A DNA stretch of 64,000 nucleotides from Winogradskyella costae (GCF_013403865.1 NZ_JABFDK010000009.1:62001-126000), one strand, 5' to 3'; counted from the first letter of the stretch, positions 44,265 through 53,505 are shown. Translations and numbers: made by a program. The notes: a model not told the origin generated them from the letters alone.

Positions 44265-45202
44265 ATTATATACAACAAGCCTACAAAGGACAGCGCGAAC
44301 TTTGGATGTTTATCCTGACTACAATTTTAGTAGCAGGTATCTTTATTAGCAATTTTGTGTTTTATTTAGTGGCAGACCCAAATGACTTAGATGCTGCTAT
44401 GGATGCTATGAAAAGCTGGAATTTGCCTTCGAGTGTATTGTTAGTCGTTAACTTAGTGCCGTTTGTGTTTTTGCTAGGACTCTTGTTTGTTTTGGTTAAA
44501 TTTATACACCAAAGAAGCCTTTTATCATTAACAACATCGAGACCTAAGGTCGATTATAAACGCATCTTATTTTCGTTTTTAATGATTACAATTTATACCG
44601 TTGTTTCCTTTTTTACAATGTATACTATAGATTCATCTGAAATTGTATTTCAGTTTAATCCTGTTAAATTTTCTATTTTATTTATAATAAGTATTCTTTT
44701 ATTTCCGTTTCAAATTGGACTAGAAGAGTATCTATTCAGAGGTTATTTAATGCAACATATTGGTGTTTTAGTTAAGAACAAATGGCTTCCTTTAATTTTT
44801 ACTTCTATATTATTTGGTATTGCTCATAGTGCAAACCCAGAGGTAGGCGCTGTTGGGTTTTGGCAAATGATGATATTTTATATAGGAACTGGATTACTTT
44901 TAGGTATTATGACGTTAATGGATGAAGGTTTAGAGTTAGCTTTAGGCTTTCATTTGGGTAATAATTTAATTGCATCATTATTAATAACAGCAGATTGGAC
45001 AGCATTGCAAACTGATGCGCTTTTTAAAGATATGTCAGAACCGGGATTAGGATCAATTTCAGAAATTATATTGCCTGTCTTAATTGTATACCCTATAATG
45101 CTATTAGTGCTTTCAAAAAAATATGGATGGACAAACTGGAAAGATAAATTATTCGGAAAAGTAGAAGAACCATCAAAAGAAAATTATAAAATAATTGAGT
45201 AG
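44261..45202 (+). CDS. CPBP-family intramembrane glutamic protease
   Basis: The 313-aa membrane protein has about eight helices and the CAAX-type protease motifs: EEYLFRGYLMQH (the EExxxR motif), FGIAHSANPEVG and GFHLGNNLIASL, each with a conserved metal- or active-site-like residue. Homologues process prenylated proteins or act on membrane substrates. The bacterial function is often unknown. It is read by translational coupling from menC and lies four bases before menE. The placement inside the men locus is therefore tight, although a role in menaquinone synthesis has not been shown. Confidence 0.88.
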   Translation: MNYIQQAYKGQRELWMFILTTILVAGIFISNFVFYLVADPNDLDAAMDAMKSWNLPSSVLLVVNLVPFVFLLGLLFVLVKFIHQRSLLSLTTSRPKVDYKRILFSFLMITIYTVVSFFTMYTIDSSEIVFQFNPVKFSILFIISILLFPFQIGLEEYLFRGYLMQHIGVLVKNKWLPLIFTSILFGIAHSANPEVGAVGFWQMMIFYIGTGLLLGIMTLMDEGLELALGFHLGNNLIASLLITADWTALQTDALFKDMSEPGLGSISEIILPVLIVYPIMLLVLSKKYGWTNWKDKLFGKVEEPSKENYKIIE

Positions 45203-45205
45203 AAT

Positions 45206-46291
45206 ATGACACCAGAATATAACAAAGTACACAACCGTTTTAAATTTAATGGACTTCATTTTAGTCATGAAGATCTAAAAGAAGTTGCTTATAGTCTTAT
45301 CAAAGAAGGAGAAGCTTATGAAAAAGTAACAGGTAATTTTTTAATCGATTGGTTAAATAATAAGGACTTTTTGTATGTAACGACTTCAGGCTCCACAGGT
45401 TTACCAAAAGAAATAAAATTAATGAAACAAGCAATGGTTAACTCTGCCATAGCTACAGGTAATTTTTTCGGATTAGAACCAGGAGATAAAGCTTTACATT
45501 GTTTACCAAGTCACTTTATTGCAGGTAAAATGATGTTTGTTCGTGCCTTAGTTCTAGGATTAGAAATAGATTTTGTAGAACCTTCTGCGCAACCTATTTT
45601 TGATTACGAAAAGACCTATGATTTCTGTGCAATGGTCCCTATACAACTAAAGCACACTGTTAATTATATTCAGAACATTAAATCTATTATTGTTGGTGGT
45701 TCTAAAGTCACTAAACCACTTTTAGAAAAAATAAAAAACTGTGAGCCTAAGTTTTACGAAACTTATGGAATGACAGAAACTGTTACACACGTTGCTGTAA
45801 GACAGTTGCAATCTAAATCTGCTGAAAAAGAAACCTATTTTAAGGCTATAGAACATATTACTTTTGAGCAAGACGATAGAAATTGTTTGGTTATACACGC
45901 TCCAAAATTGGTTGAAGAAGCTTTAATTACTAATGACATTGTAGAGTTACAATCGGAAACAAGCTTTCAGCTATTTGGGCGTTTTGATAATGTTATTAAT
46001 TCTGGTGGAGTAAAACTGTTTCCGGAGCAAATAGAAGACAAACTACAGCCAGCTATTACACAGCGTTTTATTGTAGCAGGTGAAGATGATGTAACTTTAG
46101 GTGAAAAATTGATTCTTATTGTAGAAAACCCGTCAGAATCTAAAGAGGATATTTTAAAGGCAATTAAAGAACTAAAAACATTAGGGAAGTTTGAAGTCCC
46201 TAAGCAAGTCTATACTATAGCTAAATTTTCAGAAACTGTAAATGGAAAAATTCAGCGTAAAAAAACGATTAAAGCTGTTTTAAAGAGTTAA
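45206..46291 (+). CDS. menE: o-succinylbenzoate-CoA ligase (short form)
   Basis: MenE is an AMP-forming ligase that activates o-succinylbenzoate with CoA. The 361-aa protein is shorter than the usual 450-490 residue family members. The ATP P-loop motif VTTSGSTGLPKEIKLM is near residue 52, followed by ALHCLPSHFIAGKMMFVRAL, the adenylation motif FYETYGMTETVTHVAV, the Asp-containing FQLFGRFDNVINSGGVKLFP, and the C-terminal lysine in NGKIQRKKTIK. The reduced N-terminal part is a known compact variant in Bacteroidota. The start at 45206 follows the CPBP gene by three bases. Confidence 0.93.
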   Translation: MTPEYNKVHNRFKFNGLHFSHEDLKEVAYSLIKEGEAYEKVTGNFLIDWLNNKDFLYVTTSGSTGLPKEIKLMKQAMVNSAIATGNFFGLEPGDKALHCLPSHFIAGKMMFVRALVLGLEIDFVEPSAQPIFDYEKTYDFCAMVPIQLKHTVNYIQNIKSIIVGGSKVTKPLLEKIKNCEPKFYETYGMTETVTHVAVRQLQSKSAEKETYFKAIEHITFEQDDRNCLVIHAPKLVEEALITNDIVELQSETSFQLFGRFDNVINSGGVKLFPEQIEDKLQPAITQRFIVAGEDDVTLGEKLILIVENPSESKEDILKAIKELKTLGKFEVPKQVYTIAKFSETVNGKIQRKKTIKAVLKS

Positions 46292-46332
46292 CTCATTCAA
46301 ATACGTACTTAACTCATTATAAGTTTTATTTT

Positions 46333-46379
46333 ATTGGTTTGGCATTTAGTTTTGAGTAAACTTTAAATGCTAAACCAAT
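46333..46379 (+). promoter_or_regulatory. long leader hairpin that contains the start codon of the fusion protein gene
   Basis: Bases 46333-46348 (ATTGGTTTGGCATTTA) pair with 46364-46379 (TAAATGCTAAACCAAT), 16 pairs including one wobble. GTTT (46349-46352) pairs with AAAC (46358-46361), with a two-base bulge and a TGAGT loop. The ATG of the next gene starts at 46378, inside the right arm. No T run follows, so it is not a typical terminator. Confidence 0.65.
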
Positions 46380-49300
46380 GATAAAACAACTCCTTTTTAT
46401 ACTTGTATTGATTCAATCAGTAACAAGTTATTCTCAGAACTTCCCATTCCTACAATTAGAAGATAAGACCAGTTTAAAACTAGATAAACTACAAGTAGAT
46501 GTAGAGATTTCTGGAAACTACGCAACTGTGACTTACGACATGTTATTTTATAATGGACGCAATAGAGTTCTCGAAGGTCAATTAGCTTTTCCTTTAGCGC
46601 AAGGGCAGAGTGTTTCTCATTTTGCTATGGACTTAAATGGAAAACTACGCTCTGCGGTTGTTGTGGAGAAAGAATTAGGCCGAGTGGCTTATGAGAATAC
46701 CATTAAACAACGTATAGATCCAGCGCTATTAGAACAAACTCAAGGAAATAATTACAAGGCTAGAGTTTATCCTATTCCTGCTAAAGGTTACAAACGAATT
46801 GTTATTACCTATGAGCAAAATTTATTGGTAAATGAAGGGAATTATCAGTTTGGGATTCCTTTTGGTTTTAAAGACGCTCTAAATGATTTTAAAATTGAAA
46901 TTAAATGCCACAATCTAGATCAAGTACCAGTTGTAACAGAACGTTTTAATAAAACTCTTAAATTTATTAATACCGATAACGGTCTTTCTGCTACATATCA
47001 TGAGAAAAATATACTACTAGATAAAGACTTAAAATTAGAAATACCTATTACAAATGTTTTTGCACTACAAACTTTTGAAGAGTACTTTCATTTGAGTAAA
47101 ACTTTTGTTCCTAAAAAAAGACTAAAAACAAAACCTAGATCCATCTCAATTCTTTGGGATGCTTCGTATTCTATGCAGTATCGAGAGCTAGAAAAAGAGT
47201 TAAATGTTATCTCTAATTATTTAAAGTATCTAGGTGATGTAAAAGTGACATTAGTGGTATTTAGTAATACCGAAATTAGCAATGGTGTTTATAGAATTAA
47301 AAAAGGGGAGAGTATGGAGCTCATACATACTCTAAAAAATATCACATACGATGGTGGTACATCTTACAAAGGGTTGTCCATTCCTAAATCTGACGAAGTT
47401 CTACTGTTTTCTGATGGTCTACATAATTTAGGAGCATTAAATCTAGAGAATAAGTCAACTCTGTATTGTTTAAATTCTGTTAACTCTGCAAATCATCAAT
47501 TACTAAGTGTTATGGCATCCGATGGAGGAGGGCATTATATTAATTTTAACACGACGTCTGCAAATTCAGCTTTAGAAAATTTAAAACATGAAGTATTTCA
47601 ATTTATTGGTGTAAACCATAATAATTCTCTTTATGAAATGTATCCAAAAGCACATGCTATTGTTAATGAAAATTTCAATTTAAGCGGAAAATATATTGAA
47701 GCGAAACCTATTGAATTATTGTTTGGTTATGGTGATGAAATTACGGAACGCATTAAAGTAGAGATGTCTTCATCTTCAAATTCTGAAATATCTAAACGCC
47801 TTTGGGCAAAAGCGAAGCTTAACTATTTAACTAAAAACAAAGAAGAACATAAAAGTGATATTGTAGAATTGGCTAAAGCTTACCATTTAATTTCACCTTA
47901 TACATCAATGATTGTGCTAGATCGCATAGAAGATTATGTGCGTTATAAAATAGAGCCTCCTTCAGAATTAATGGAAGAGTATAAGCGTAGATTATCACAA
48001 TCTAAGCTGCAACAACAAAATTTACGTGCCAATTTAAAAGATAGAAAATTAGATCTAACAGATGATTATAAGACTATAAGAGATTGGTACAATAAAGATT
48101 TTACTCTTAAAACGACACCTATAAAGAAAAAACCAAAAGTTAATAATGTAACCAACACGACTAATACTGATACAGAAACACGCATAGTTAATAATAGTTC
48201 TCAAAGCTTAAACCCAAGGCCAGTTGCCACACATCATATAGATTCCACAAAAGCTATTGTTAATGGTGTAATTAAAGCATCTGGTGATGGTCTGCCATTA
48301 CCCGGAGCATCGGTTATCGTGAAAGGAACGACTAGAGGTACACAAACGGATTTTGATGGAAAATTTGTTATTAATGCATCACCAAACGAAACACTAGTGA
48401 TGTCATATGTAGGTATGACTAGCGTAGAAAAAAGATTGAGCTCTGATGCTTCACTCAATATCTCCTTAACAGAAGATGCTTCAACTTTAGATGAAGTTGT
48501 CGTTATGGCTTATGGAACAACAAGGAAAGTATCTGTTACAAGTTCTATAACGAGAATAACATCTGAAAGTGTAGAAAATAAAACATCTCAATCTTTAATG
48601 GGGCAAGTTTCAGGTGTTAACATTGCTCGGTCTGATGGAAGTCCTGGAACAAATTCTACTATTAAAATTAGAGGTTTAGGGACTGTAAACGGAAGTCAAG
48701 AACCTCTTTATATTGTTGATGGTTTACTTTACACAGGTCATATCTCTGATATTAATACGCCAGACATACTTACTATATCTGTATTAAAAGATGCCGGAGC
48801 AACTGCTATCTATGGTTCTAGAGGTGCTAATGGCGTTATTATAATTACAACTAAGAAAGGTGAAAAAACGAATAGAAAAGAGATTGAAGAATTAAATAAG
48901 AAGATAGCAGAGCAATCCACATTACAAAATTGGGATAAGAATGCGTCTTATATTCAGTATTTGAGCGAACAAAACTCCTCAGAAGAAGCTTATATAGCTT
49001 ATTTAAAAATTAGAGAAAACTATAGAAACACACCGTCTTTCTTTTTAGATGTGGCAGACTTTTTTGAAACGAAGAACAGAATAGATTTGGCCTTAAGAGT
49101 CGCAACAAACCTAATAGAGATTGAATTAGATAATCATGAACTCATTAGAGCTTTAGCTTATAAGTTAGAGCAATACGAAAAATATGATTTAGCTATTTAT
49201 GTTTACAAGAATGTATTAGAGCTGCGTCCGGAGCATCCGCAATCTTATAGAGATTTAGCTTTAGCTTATGAGGCAAATGGAGATATTAATACTGCAATTG

Positions 49301-49824
49301 ATTTATTTTTAAAAATCATTAATGGTGATTTATTAGAAAAGGATGAAGAGGAAATGTATTATGGAATAGAGCAGGTGGCTTATATTGAGTTGTGTCATTT
49401 AGTAAATACAGATAACAGTATCAGATCTAAAAAGCTAAGGGAAATATATAAATCCATAAAAACAGATATTAGAGTGGTTGTCGATTGGAATCACGGTGAA
49501 ACAGATCTAGATTTGTATGTCAAAAATCCCGGTAATCAAGTTATTTATTATGGACACCCGGCTTCCGAATTTGGAGGTATATTATCAGAAGATTTAACTG
49601 AAGGCTATGGTCCTGAGAGTTACTGGATAAAAGAGGCTCCAACAGGAGATTATAACGTTTCAGTGGATTATTACTCTGATCGTGTTCAGAAAATTACAGG
49701 ACCAGCAAGTTTAAAAGTGACTATCTATAGAAATTATGGAAAACCGAATGAGACAAAGGTTATTAAAGTCCTCAGATTAAGTGATAAAGATTCCAAGAGA
49801 GAAATTAAAACGATAACTATTTAA
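46378..49824 (+). CDS. VIT-vWA-TonB plug-TPR fusion protein
   Basis: The 1148-aa exported protein has a signal peptide (residues 1-20). Domains, in order: a VIT domain (about 25-165), with VDVEISGNYATVTYDMLFYN and EGQLAFPLAQG. A vWA domain (about 250-410) has the MIDAS-type WDASYSMQ and SDGLHNLG. A linker leads to a carboxypeptidase-regulatory beta sandwich (about 625-700, GLPLPGASVIVKGTTRG). A TonB-receptor plug follows (about 700-830, GQVSGVNIARS, IKIRGLGTVNGSQEPLYIVD, GATAIYGSRGANGVIIITT). Then TPR-like helices (about 880-1030) and a C-terminal beta domain resembling DUF2135 (about 1035-1148) complete the protein. No outer-membrane barrel is present. The function is unknown; it is probably surface-exposed and adhesive or regulatory. 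Confidence 0.88.
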   Translation: MIKQLLFILVLIQSVTSYSQNFPFLQLEDKTSLKLDKLQVDVEISGNYATVTYDMLFYNGRNRVLEGQLAFPLAQGQSVSHFAMDLNGKLRSAVVVEKELGRVAYENTIKQRIDPALLEQTQGNNYKARVYPIPAKGYKRIVITYEQNLLVNEGNYQFGIPFGFKDALNDFKIEIKCHNLDQVPVVTERFNKTLKFINTDNGLSATYHEKNILLDKDLKLEIPITNVFALQTFEEYFHLSKTFVPKKRLKTKPRSISILWDASYSMQYRELEKELNVISNYLKYLGDVKVTLVVFSNTEISNGVYRIKKGESMELIHTLKNITYDGGTSYKGLSIPKSDEVLLFSDGLHNLGALNLENKSTLYCLNSVNSANHQLLSVMASDGGGHYINFNTTSANSALENLKHEVFQFIGVNHNNSLYEMYPKAHAIVNENFNLSGKYIEAKPIELLFGYGDEITERIKVEMSSSSNSEISKRLWAKAKLNYLTKNKEEHKSDIVELAKAYHLISPYTSMIVLDRIEDYVRYKIEPPSELMEEYKRRLSQSKLQQQNLRANLKDRKLDLTDDYKTIRDWYNKDFTLKTTPIKKKPKVNNVTNTTNTDTETRIVNNSSQSLNPRPVATHHIDSTKAIVNGVIKASGDGLPLPGASVIVKGTTRGTQTDFDGKFVINASPNETLVMSYVGMTSVEKRLSSDASLNISLTEDASTLDEVVVMAYGTTRKVSVTSSITRITSESVENKTSQSLMGQVSGVNIARSDGSPGTNSTIKIRGLGTVNGSQEPLYIVDGLLYTGHISDINTPDILTISVLKDAGATAIYGSRGANGVIIITTKKGEKTNRKEIEELNKKIAEQSTLQNWDKNASYIQYLSEQNSSEEAYIAYLKIRENYRNTPSFFLDVADFFETKNRIDLALRVATNLIEIELDNHELIRALAYKLEQYEKYDLAIYVYKNVLELRPEHPQSYRDLALAYEANGDINTAIDLFLKIINGDLLEKDEEEMYYGIEQVAYIELCHLVNTDNSIRSKKLREIYKSIKTDIRVVVDWNHGETDLDLYVKNPGNQVIYYGHPASEFGGILSEDLTEGYGPESYWIKEAPTGDYNVSVDYYSDRVQKITGPASLKVTIYRNYGKPNETKVIKVLRLSDKDSKREIKTITI

Positions 49825-49828
49825 AACA

Positions 49829-49860
49829 AAAAGCCCAATGCAAACGCATTGGGCTTTCTT
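49829..49860. terminator. bidirectional terminator between the fusion gene and ompA-like gene
   Basis: AAAGCCCAATGC (49830-49841) pairs with GCATTGGGCTTT (49846-49857) around an AAAC loop. A-rich and T-rich stretches on each side serve both convergent genes. Confidence 0.87.
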
Positions 49861-49879
49861 ATATTAAAATCTATTAAGA

Positions 49880-50737
49880 TTATTTTTCTTCAGATAAATT
49901 TTTCATTTCATTTTCAACCATTTCGTAAAATTGGTCAATCTTAGGCAACACAACAATACGTGTACGTCTATTTTTTGCTCTGTTTTCAGCAGAATCATTT
50001 TCTACCAATGGAACATAAGAACTACGACCAGAAGCGATTAATTGTTGAGGGTTTACATCTAAACTTTCTAAAACTCTTACAATAGAAGTCGCTCGTTTAA
50101 CACTTAAATCCCAGTTGTCAATTAATGGTGGCTTGTTATATGGAACGTTATCGGTATGAGATTCTACCATAGCTTCAAAATCTGGCTTGCTATTAATTAC
50201 TTTTGCAACTTTAGCTAATATTTCATTAGCTCTTGTTGTTACATTATAACTTCCACTTTGGAATAATAACTTATCAGCGATAGAAATAAATACAACACCT
50301 TTTTCTACGTTAATTTCAATATCTGGATCATTAATACCAACAGCTTTCTTTAAGCTTGTAACAACAGCAAGTGTTACACTATCCTTTTTAGTTAAAGCAT
50401 CTTGTAAACGTGTAATTTTTAAATCACGTTCTTTTAAGCTCTCTAAAGACTTCTCAAGGTTTTCAGAACCTTTTTTAGTTAAGATAGTTAAATCACCTTT
50501 AGTATCAATTAAATCTTGATTTGATTTACGCAAATCAGCCAATTGATCTTTCATCGTTTCTACTCTCGCATTTGCAGCAGCTGCATCAGAGAGGCAAGTG
50601 TTTAATTTAACGGTCGCAGTATTTAATAAATCTTGGGTTTCTTGATATTTTTCTTGTAGCGCAACATGTTCTTTCTTAGACACACAAGATGCTAAAAACA
50701 ACATTGAACAAACACCTAATAACATTAATTTTTTCAT
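49880..50737 (-). CDS. OmpA-family lipoprotein
   Basis: The 285-aa outer-membrane lipoprotein has a signal LFLASCVSKK (Cys about residue 18). A long coiled coil follows (about 22-125), then an OmpA peptidoglycan-binding domain (about 155-275). The domain has FLFQSGSYNVTTRANEIL-like text (KLLFQSGSYNVTTRANEILA), EAMVESHTDNVPYNK, NWDLSVKRATSIVRVLESL and ENRAKNRRTRIVVLPK, which include the Asp and Arg that grip the diaminopimelate side chain. It anchors the outer membrane to the cell wall, and the coiled coil spans the periplasm. It forms a single transcript with its own terminator. Confidence 0.92.
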   Translation of the reverse strand: MKKLMLLGVCSMLFLASCVSKKEHVALQEKYQETQDLLNTATVKLNTCLSDAAAANARVETMKDQLADLRKSNQDLIDTKGDLTILTKKGSENLEKSLESLKERDLKITRLQDALTKKDSVTLAVVTSLKKAVGINDPDIEINVEKGVVFISIADKLLFQSGSYNVTTRANEILAKVAKVINSKPDFEAMVESHTDNVPYNKPPLIDNWDLSVKRATSIVRVLESLDVNPQQLIASGRSSYVPLVENDSAENRAKNRRTRIVVLPKIDQFYEMVENEMKNLSEEK

Positions 50738-50841
50738 AATTGAATTTTAGTTTAAATTGTTAATTTTAACATAGCAAAATTATGGAAAACAAAAGTTCTC
50801 CAATCATGGATTAACATAAATTTTAACAGTTTTATAAATAT

Positions 50842-51834
50842 TTAAAACTGAGTTCGTTTATTTATGAAATAAGACCAAACAATACTGCTTGTTTCGTAAT
50901 AACCAGAACGCTTAGAAAGCTGTTTTTGTTGTCTTAAAAGTCGTGGCAAATTAAAATAAAATGAGAAGTGTGCTTTTAAAATAGCAAATAGAAATGCTGG
51001 TTTTAGTTGAAGCAAAAAACGTAGCGCGGCAACACCATCTAATACCATTCTTATCAACACTCTAAAAACCCAATTGTTATCCGTATTTTTTACTAGCGTA
51101 AATAAGCTATTTCTAAAATTGAGATAGGTTTTCTTAGGGTTAGTGCTATTCAATGTTGCACCACCTACATGATAAACTGTTGAAGCTCCTACATATTTTG
51201 TGGTATAATTAGCATTAAATGCGCGCCAACATAAATCAATTTCTTCCATATGCGCAAAATAAGTTTCATCAAAGCCTTTTAGGCTTTTAAAAATATCATT
51301 TTTTATAAAAAAACAAGCGCCTGATGCCCAAAAAATAGTTTTAGTGTCATCGTATTGGCCATTGTCTTCTTCAATGGTTTCAAAAATTCGTCCTCTACAA
51401 TACGGGTAGCCATATTTGTCTATAAAACCTCCGGCTGCTCCAGCATATTCAAAATGAGATTTTTTTTTGTAATCTAGAATTTTAGGCTGAATGATAGCTG
51501 TATTGGTATTGCTATTAAATTCTGAAAGAATCGGTTGAAGCCAATTTTCTGTAACTTCAATATCACTATTAAGCAAACAGAGTAGTGGTTCTATAACGTA
51601 CGTTAAGGCTTCGTTATAACCTTTAGCGTAACCTCCGTTGTCATTATTCTTAATTATAACTATGTTTGGATAATGCTCAGAGATAAAACTAACAGAATCA
51701 TCAGTAGAAGCATTGTCAGCTATATAGATGATAGCATCGTGAGAATATTTTATAACAGAGGGTAAAAACTGTTTGAGCAAAGCCTTCCCATTCCAATTTA
51801 AAATAACAATCGCTATATCTTTGGTTTGTAACAT
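50842..51834 (-). CDS. glycosyltransferase family 2 protein
   Basis: The 330-aa GT-A enzyme has IAIVILNWNGKALLKQFLP, IADNASTDDSVSFI (nucleotide binding), LLNSDIEVTENWL (DxD-like position), ASGACFFIKNDIFKSLKGFDE and AHMEEIDLCWRAF, all typical of rhamnosyl- and related transferases. A hydrophobic C-terminal part (about 255-300) may associate with the membrane. Donor and acceptor are unknown. The start codon directly abuts the stop of the HsdR_N gene upstream, so the two are translationally coupled. Confidence 0.92.
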   Translation of the reverse strand: MLQTKDIAIVILNWNGKALLKQFLPSVIKYSHDAIIYIADNASTDDSVSFISEHYPNIVIIKNNDNGGYAKGYNEALTYVIEPLLCLLNSDIEVTENWLQPILSEFNSNTNTAIIQPKILDYKKKSHFEYAGAAGGFIDKYGYPYCRGRIFETIEEDNGQYDDTKTIFWASGACFFIKNDIFKSLKGFDETYFAHMEEIDLCWRAFNANYTTKYVGASTVYHVGGATLNSTNPKKTYLNFRNSLFTLVKNTDNNWVFRVLIRMVLDGVAALRFLLQLKPAFLFAILKAHFSFYFNLPRLLRQQKQLSKRSGYYETSSIVWSYFINKRTQF

Positions 51835-52287
51835 TTAGTATGGTGTATAATTGGGTATATCTCTTAAAAAGGAAAAGCATTCGGCTTCAAAATCCATTTC
51901 ACAATAATAATGATTTAAACCGTTAGTAACCATTAAATAGGATGCATTTAAAGCTAAATTATAACGTGCAATTTGATCAAAAGTAGTCTGATTAATTGGG
52001 ATGCTGTATGATTTGCATTCTACAATTAAATAAATGCTACCGTCGGAATTAAAAATAACAATATCATAACGTTTTTTTAAGCCATTTATTATCAGTTCTT
52101 TTTCAACATTTATCAATGATTTTGGAAATTTTTTCTCATTAATTAAATAATGAACGCAGTGTTGTCTTACCCATTCTTCAGGTTGAAGAATGATAAATTT
52201 TTTCCGAATGACATCAAAAATAGAAACTTTATTTTCTGTACTTTTGAAACGGTATTCAAACTTTGGAAAGTTGAGATCTTGCAACAC
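51835..52287 (-). CDS. HsdR N-terminal (type I restriction-like) nuclease-domain protein
   Basis: The protein consists of an HsdR_N-type domain with a PD-(D/E)xK-like core: RYDIVIFNSDGSIYLIVECKS has the Asp, Glu and Lys in the expected order. FKSTENKVSIFDVIRKKFIIL and EEWVRQHCVHYLINEKKFP precede it. There is no helicase domain, so it is not a complete restriction enzyme. The start is uncertain: the family opening (LQDLNFPKFEY) falls at GTG 52287 or TTG 52284, while the longer frame to 52329 starts with GTG. It lies next to the divergent holA gene, a neighbour pair common in flavobacteria, and upstream of a glycosyltransferase gene. Function is unknown. Confidence 0.82.
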   Translation of the reverse strand: MLQDLNFPKFEYRFKSTENKVSIFDVIRKKFIILQPEEWVRQHCVHYLINEKKFPKSLINVEKELIINGLKKRYDIVIFNSDGSIYLIVECKSYSIPINQTTFDQIARYNLALNASYLMVTNGLNHYYCEMDFEAECFSFLRDIPNYTPY

Positions 52288-52424
52288 CTTAGATAGCTTA
52301 TTTTTTCCAAAGTTAAAGCAGAATAGCACAAATCACAATTTTCAATTACTAAAATCTAGATAATTTGGTGTAAAGCTGAATTAAGCGTTTAGATTTGAAA
52401 TTTTTAACTAGGTATTTTTACAAT

Positions 52425-53429
52425 TTGGACGAAATAAAGGAAATCGTAGCTGCAATAAAAAAGGGAGATATAAAACCTATTTATTTTTTAATGGGTGAGG
52501 AAGCCTATTATATTGATAAAATATCTGATTACATTGAAGAACATCTTTTAGATGAAACAGAAAAAGGGTTTAACCAAATGGTGCTTTATGGACGCGATGT
52601 GTCTATAGACGATATTGTGAGCAATGCCAAGCGTTATCCTATGATGGCAGAGCGCCAAGTGGTGATTGTTAAAGAAGCACAAGATTTAAGCCGAACCATA
52701 GAGCAATTAGCAAAATATGCAGCTAATCCGCAACCTTCAACGGTTTTAGTTCTCAACTATAAGTATAAAAAAATAGATAAGCGTAAGGCTTTATATAAGG
52801 CGCTTAAAAAGGATAATGTTATTTTTGAGAGTAAGAAAATGTATGAAAATCAGGTAGCCGATTGGATTAGACGTGTTTTAGCTGGTCAGGATTATAATAT
52901 ATCTCCAAAGGCTGCTCAAATGTTAGTTGAGTTTCTGGGCACGGACCTTAGTAAAATAGATAACGAACTTAATAAGCTTAAGATCGTTTTGCCCAAAGGT
53001 ACTCAAATAACACCCGACCATATAGAGGAAAATATTGGTATAAGTAAAGATTACAATAATTTTGAATTACGTAAAGCTGTCGGTAGTAGAAATGCGATAA
53101 AGGCGCATCAAATTGCGAAGTATTTTGCAGAAAACCCAAAGGATAACCCTATAGTTGTTTCCGTGGCTTTGCTATTTGGCTTTTTTTCTCAATTATTACA
53201 CCTTCATGGTATGTCTGATAAAAACCCTCGTAGTGTAGCTTCGGCATTAAAAGTGAACCCTTATTTTGTGAACGAATATTTAGATGCTGCCAGAAATTAC
53301 CCTATGAAAAAAGTAAGCTATATTATTGGAATCCTTCGAGAAACGGATGTGAAAAGTAAAGGTGTTGGTGCTAATGCAGTGCCTCAGGGCGACTTACTTA
53401 AAGAATTATTAGTTAAAATTTTAGGTTAG
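52425..53429 (+). CDS. holA: DNA polymerase III subunit delta
   Basis: HolA belongs to the clamp-loader complex that loads the beta sliding clamp. From a TTG start at 52425 (DEIKEIVAAIKKGDIKPIYF follows) the protein has 334 residues, the normal length. A TTG at 52395 would add ten residues with no family match. Conserved parts are IYFLMGEEAYYIDKI, VVIVKEAQDLSRTIEQLAKY, AQMLVEFLGTDLSKIDNELNKL and a C-terminal GANAVPQGDLLKELLVKIL. No ATG lies close enough upstream, so a non-ATG start is likely. It is divergent from the HsdR_N gene. Confidence 0.93.
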   Translation: MDEIKEIVAAIKKGDIKPIYFLMGEEAYYIDKISDYIEEHLLDETEKGFNQMVLYGRDVSIDDIVSNAKRYPMMAERQVVIVKEAQDLSRTIEQLAKYAANPQPSTVLVLNYKYKKIDKRKALYKALKKDNVIFESKKMYENQVADWIRRVLAGQDYNISPKAAQMLVEFLGTDLSKIDNELNKLKIVLPKGTQITPDHIEENIGISKDYNNFELRKAVGSRNAIKAHQIAKYFAENPKDNPIVVSVALLFGFFSQLLHLHGMSDKNPRSVASALKVNPYFVNEYLDAARNYPMKKVSYIIGILRETDVKSKGVGANAVPQGDLLKELLVKILG

Positions 53430-53505
53430 TTAATTTGTAGTTTTTGAATTTCTTGAGCTTAAATACTTATGTATTATTACCTGATATTTTGTACTTAATT
53501 ACCAA

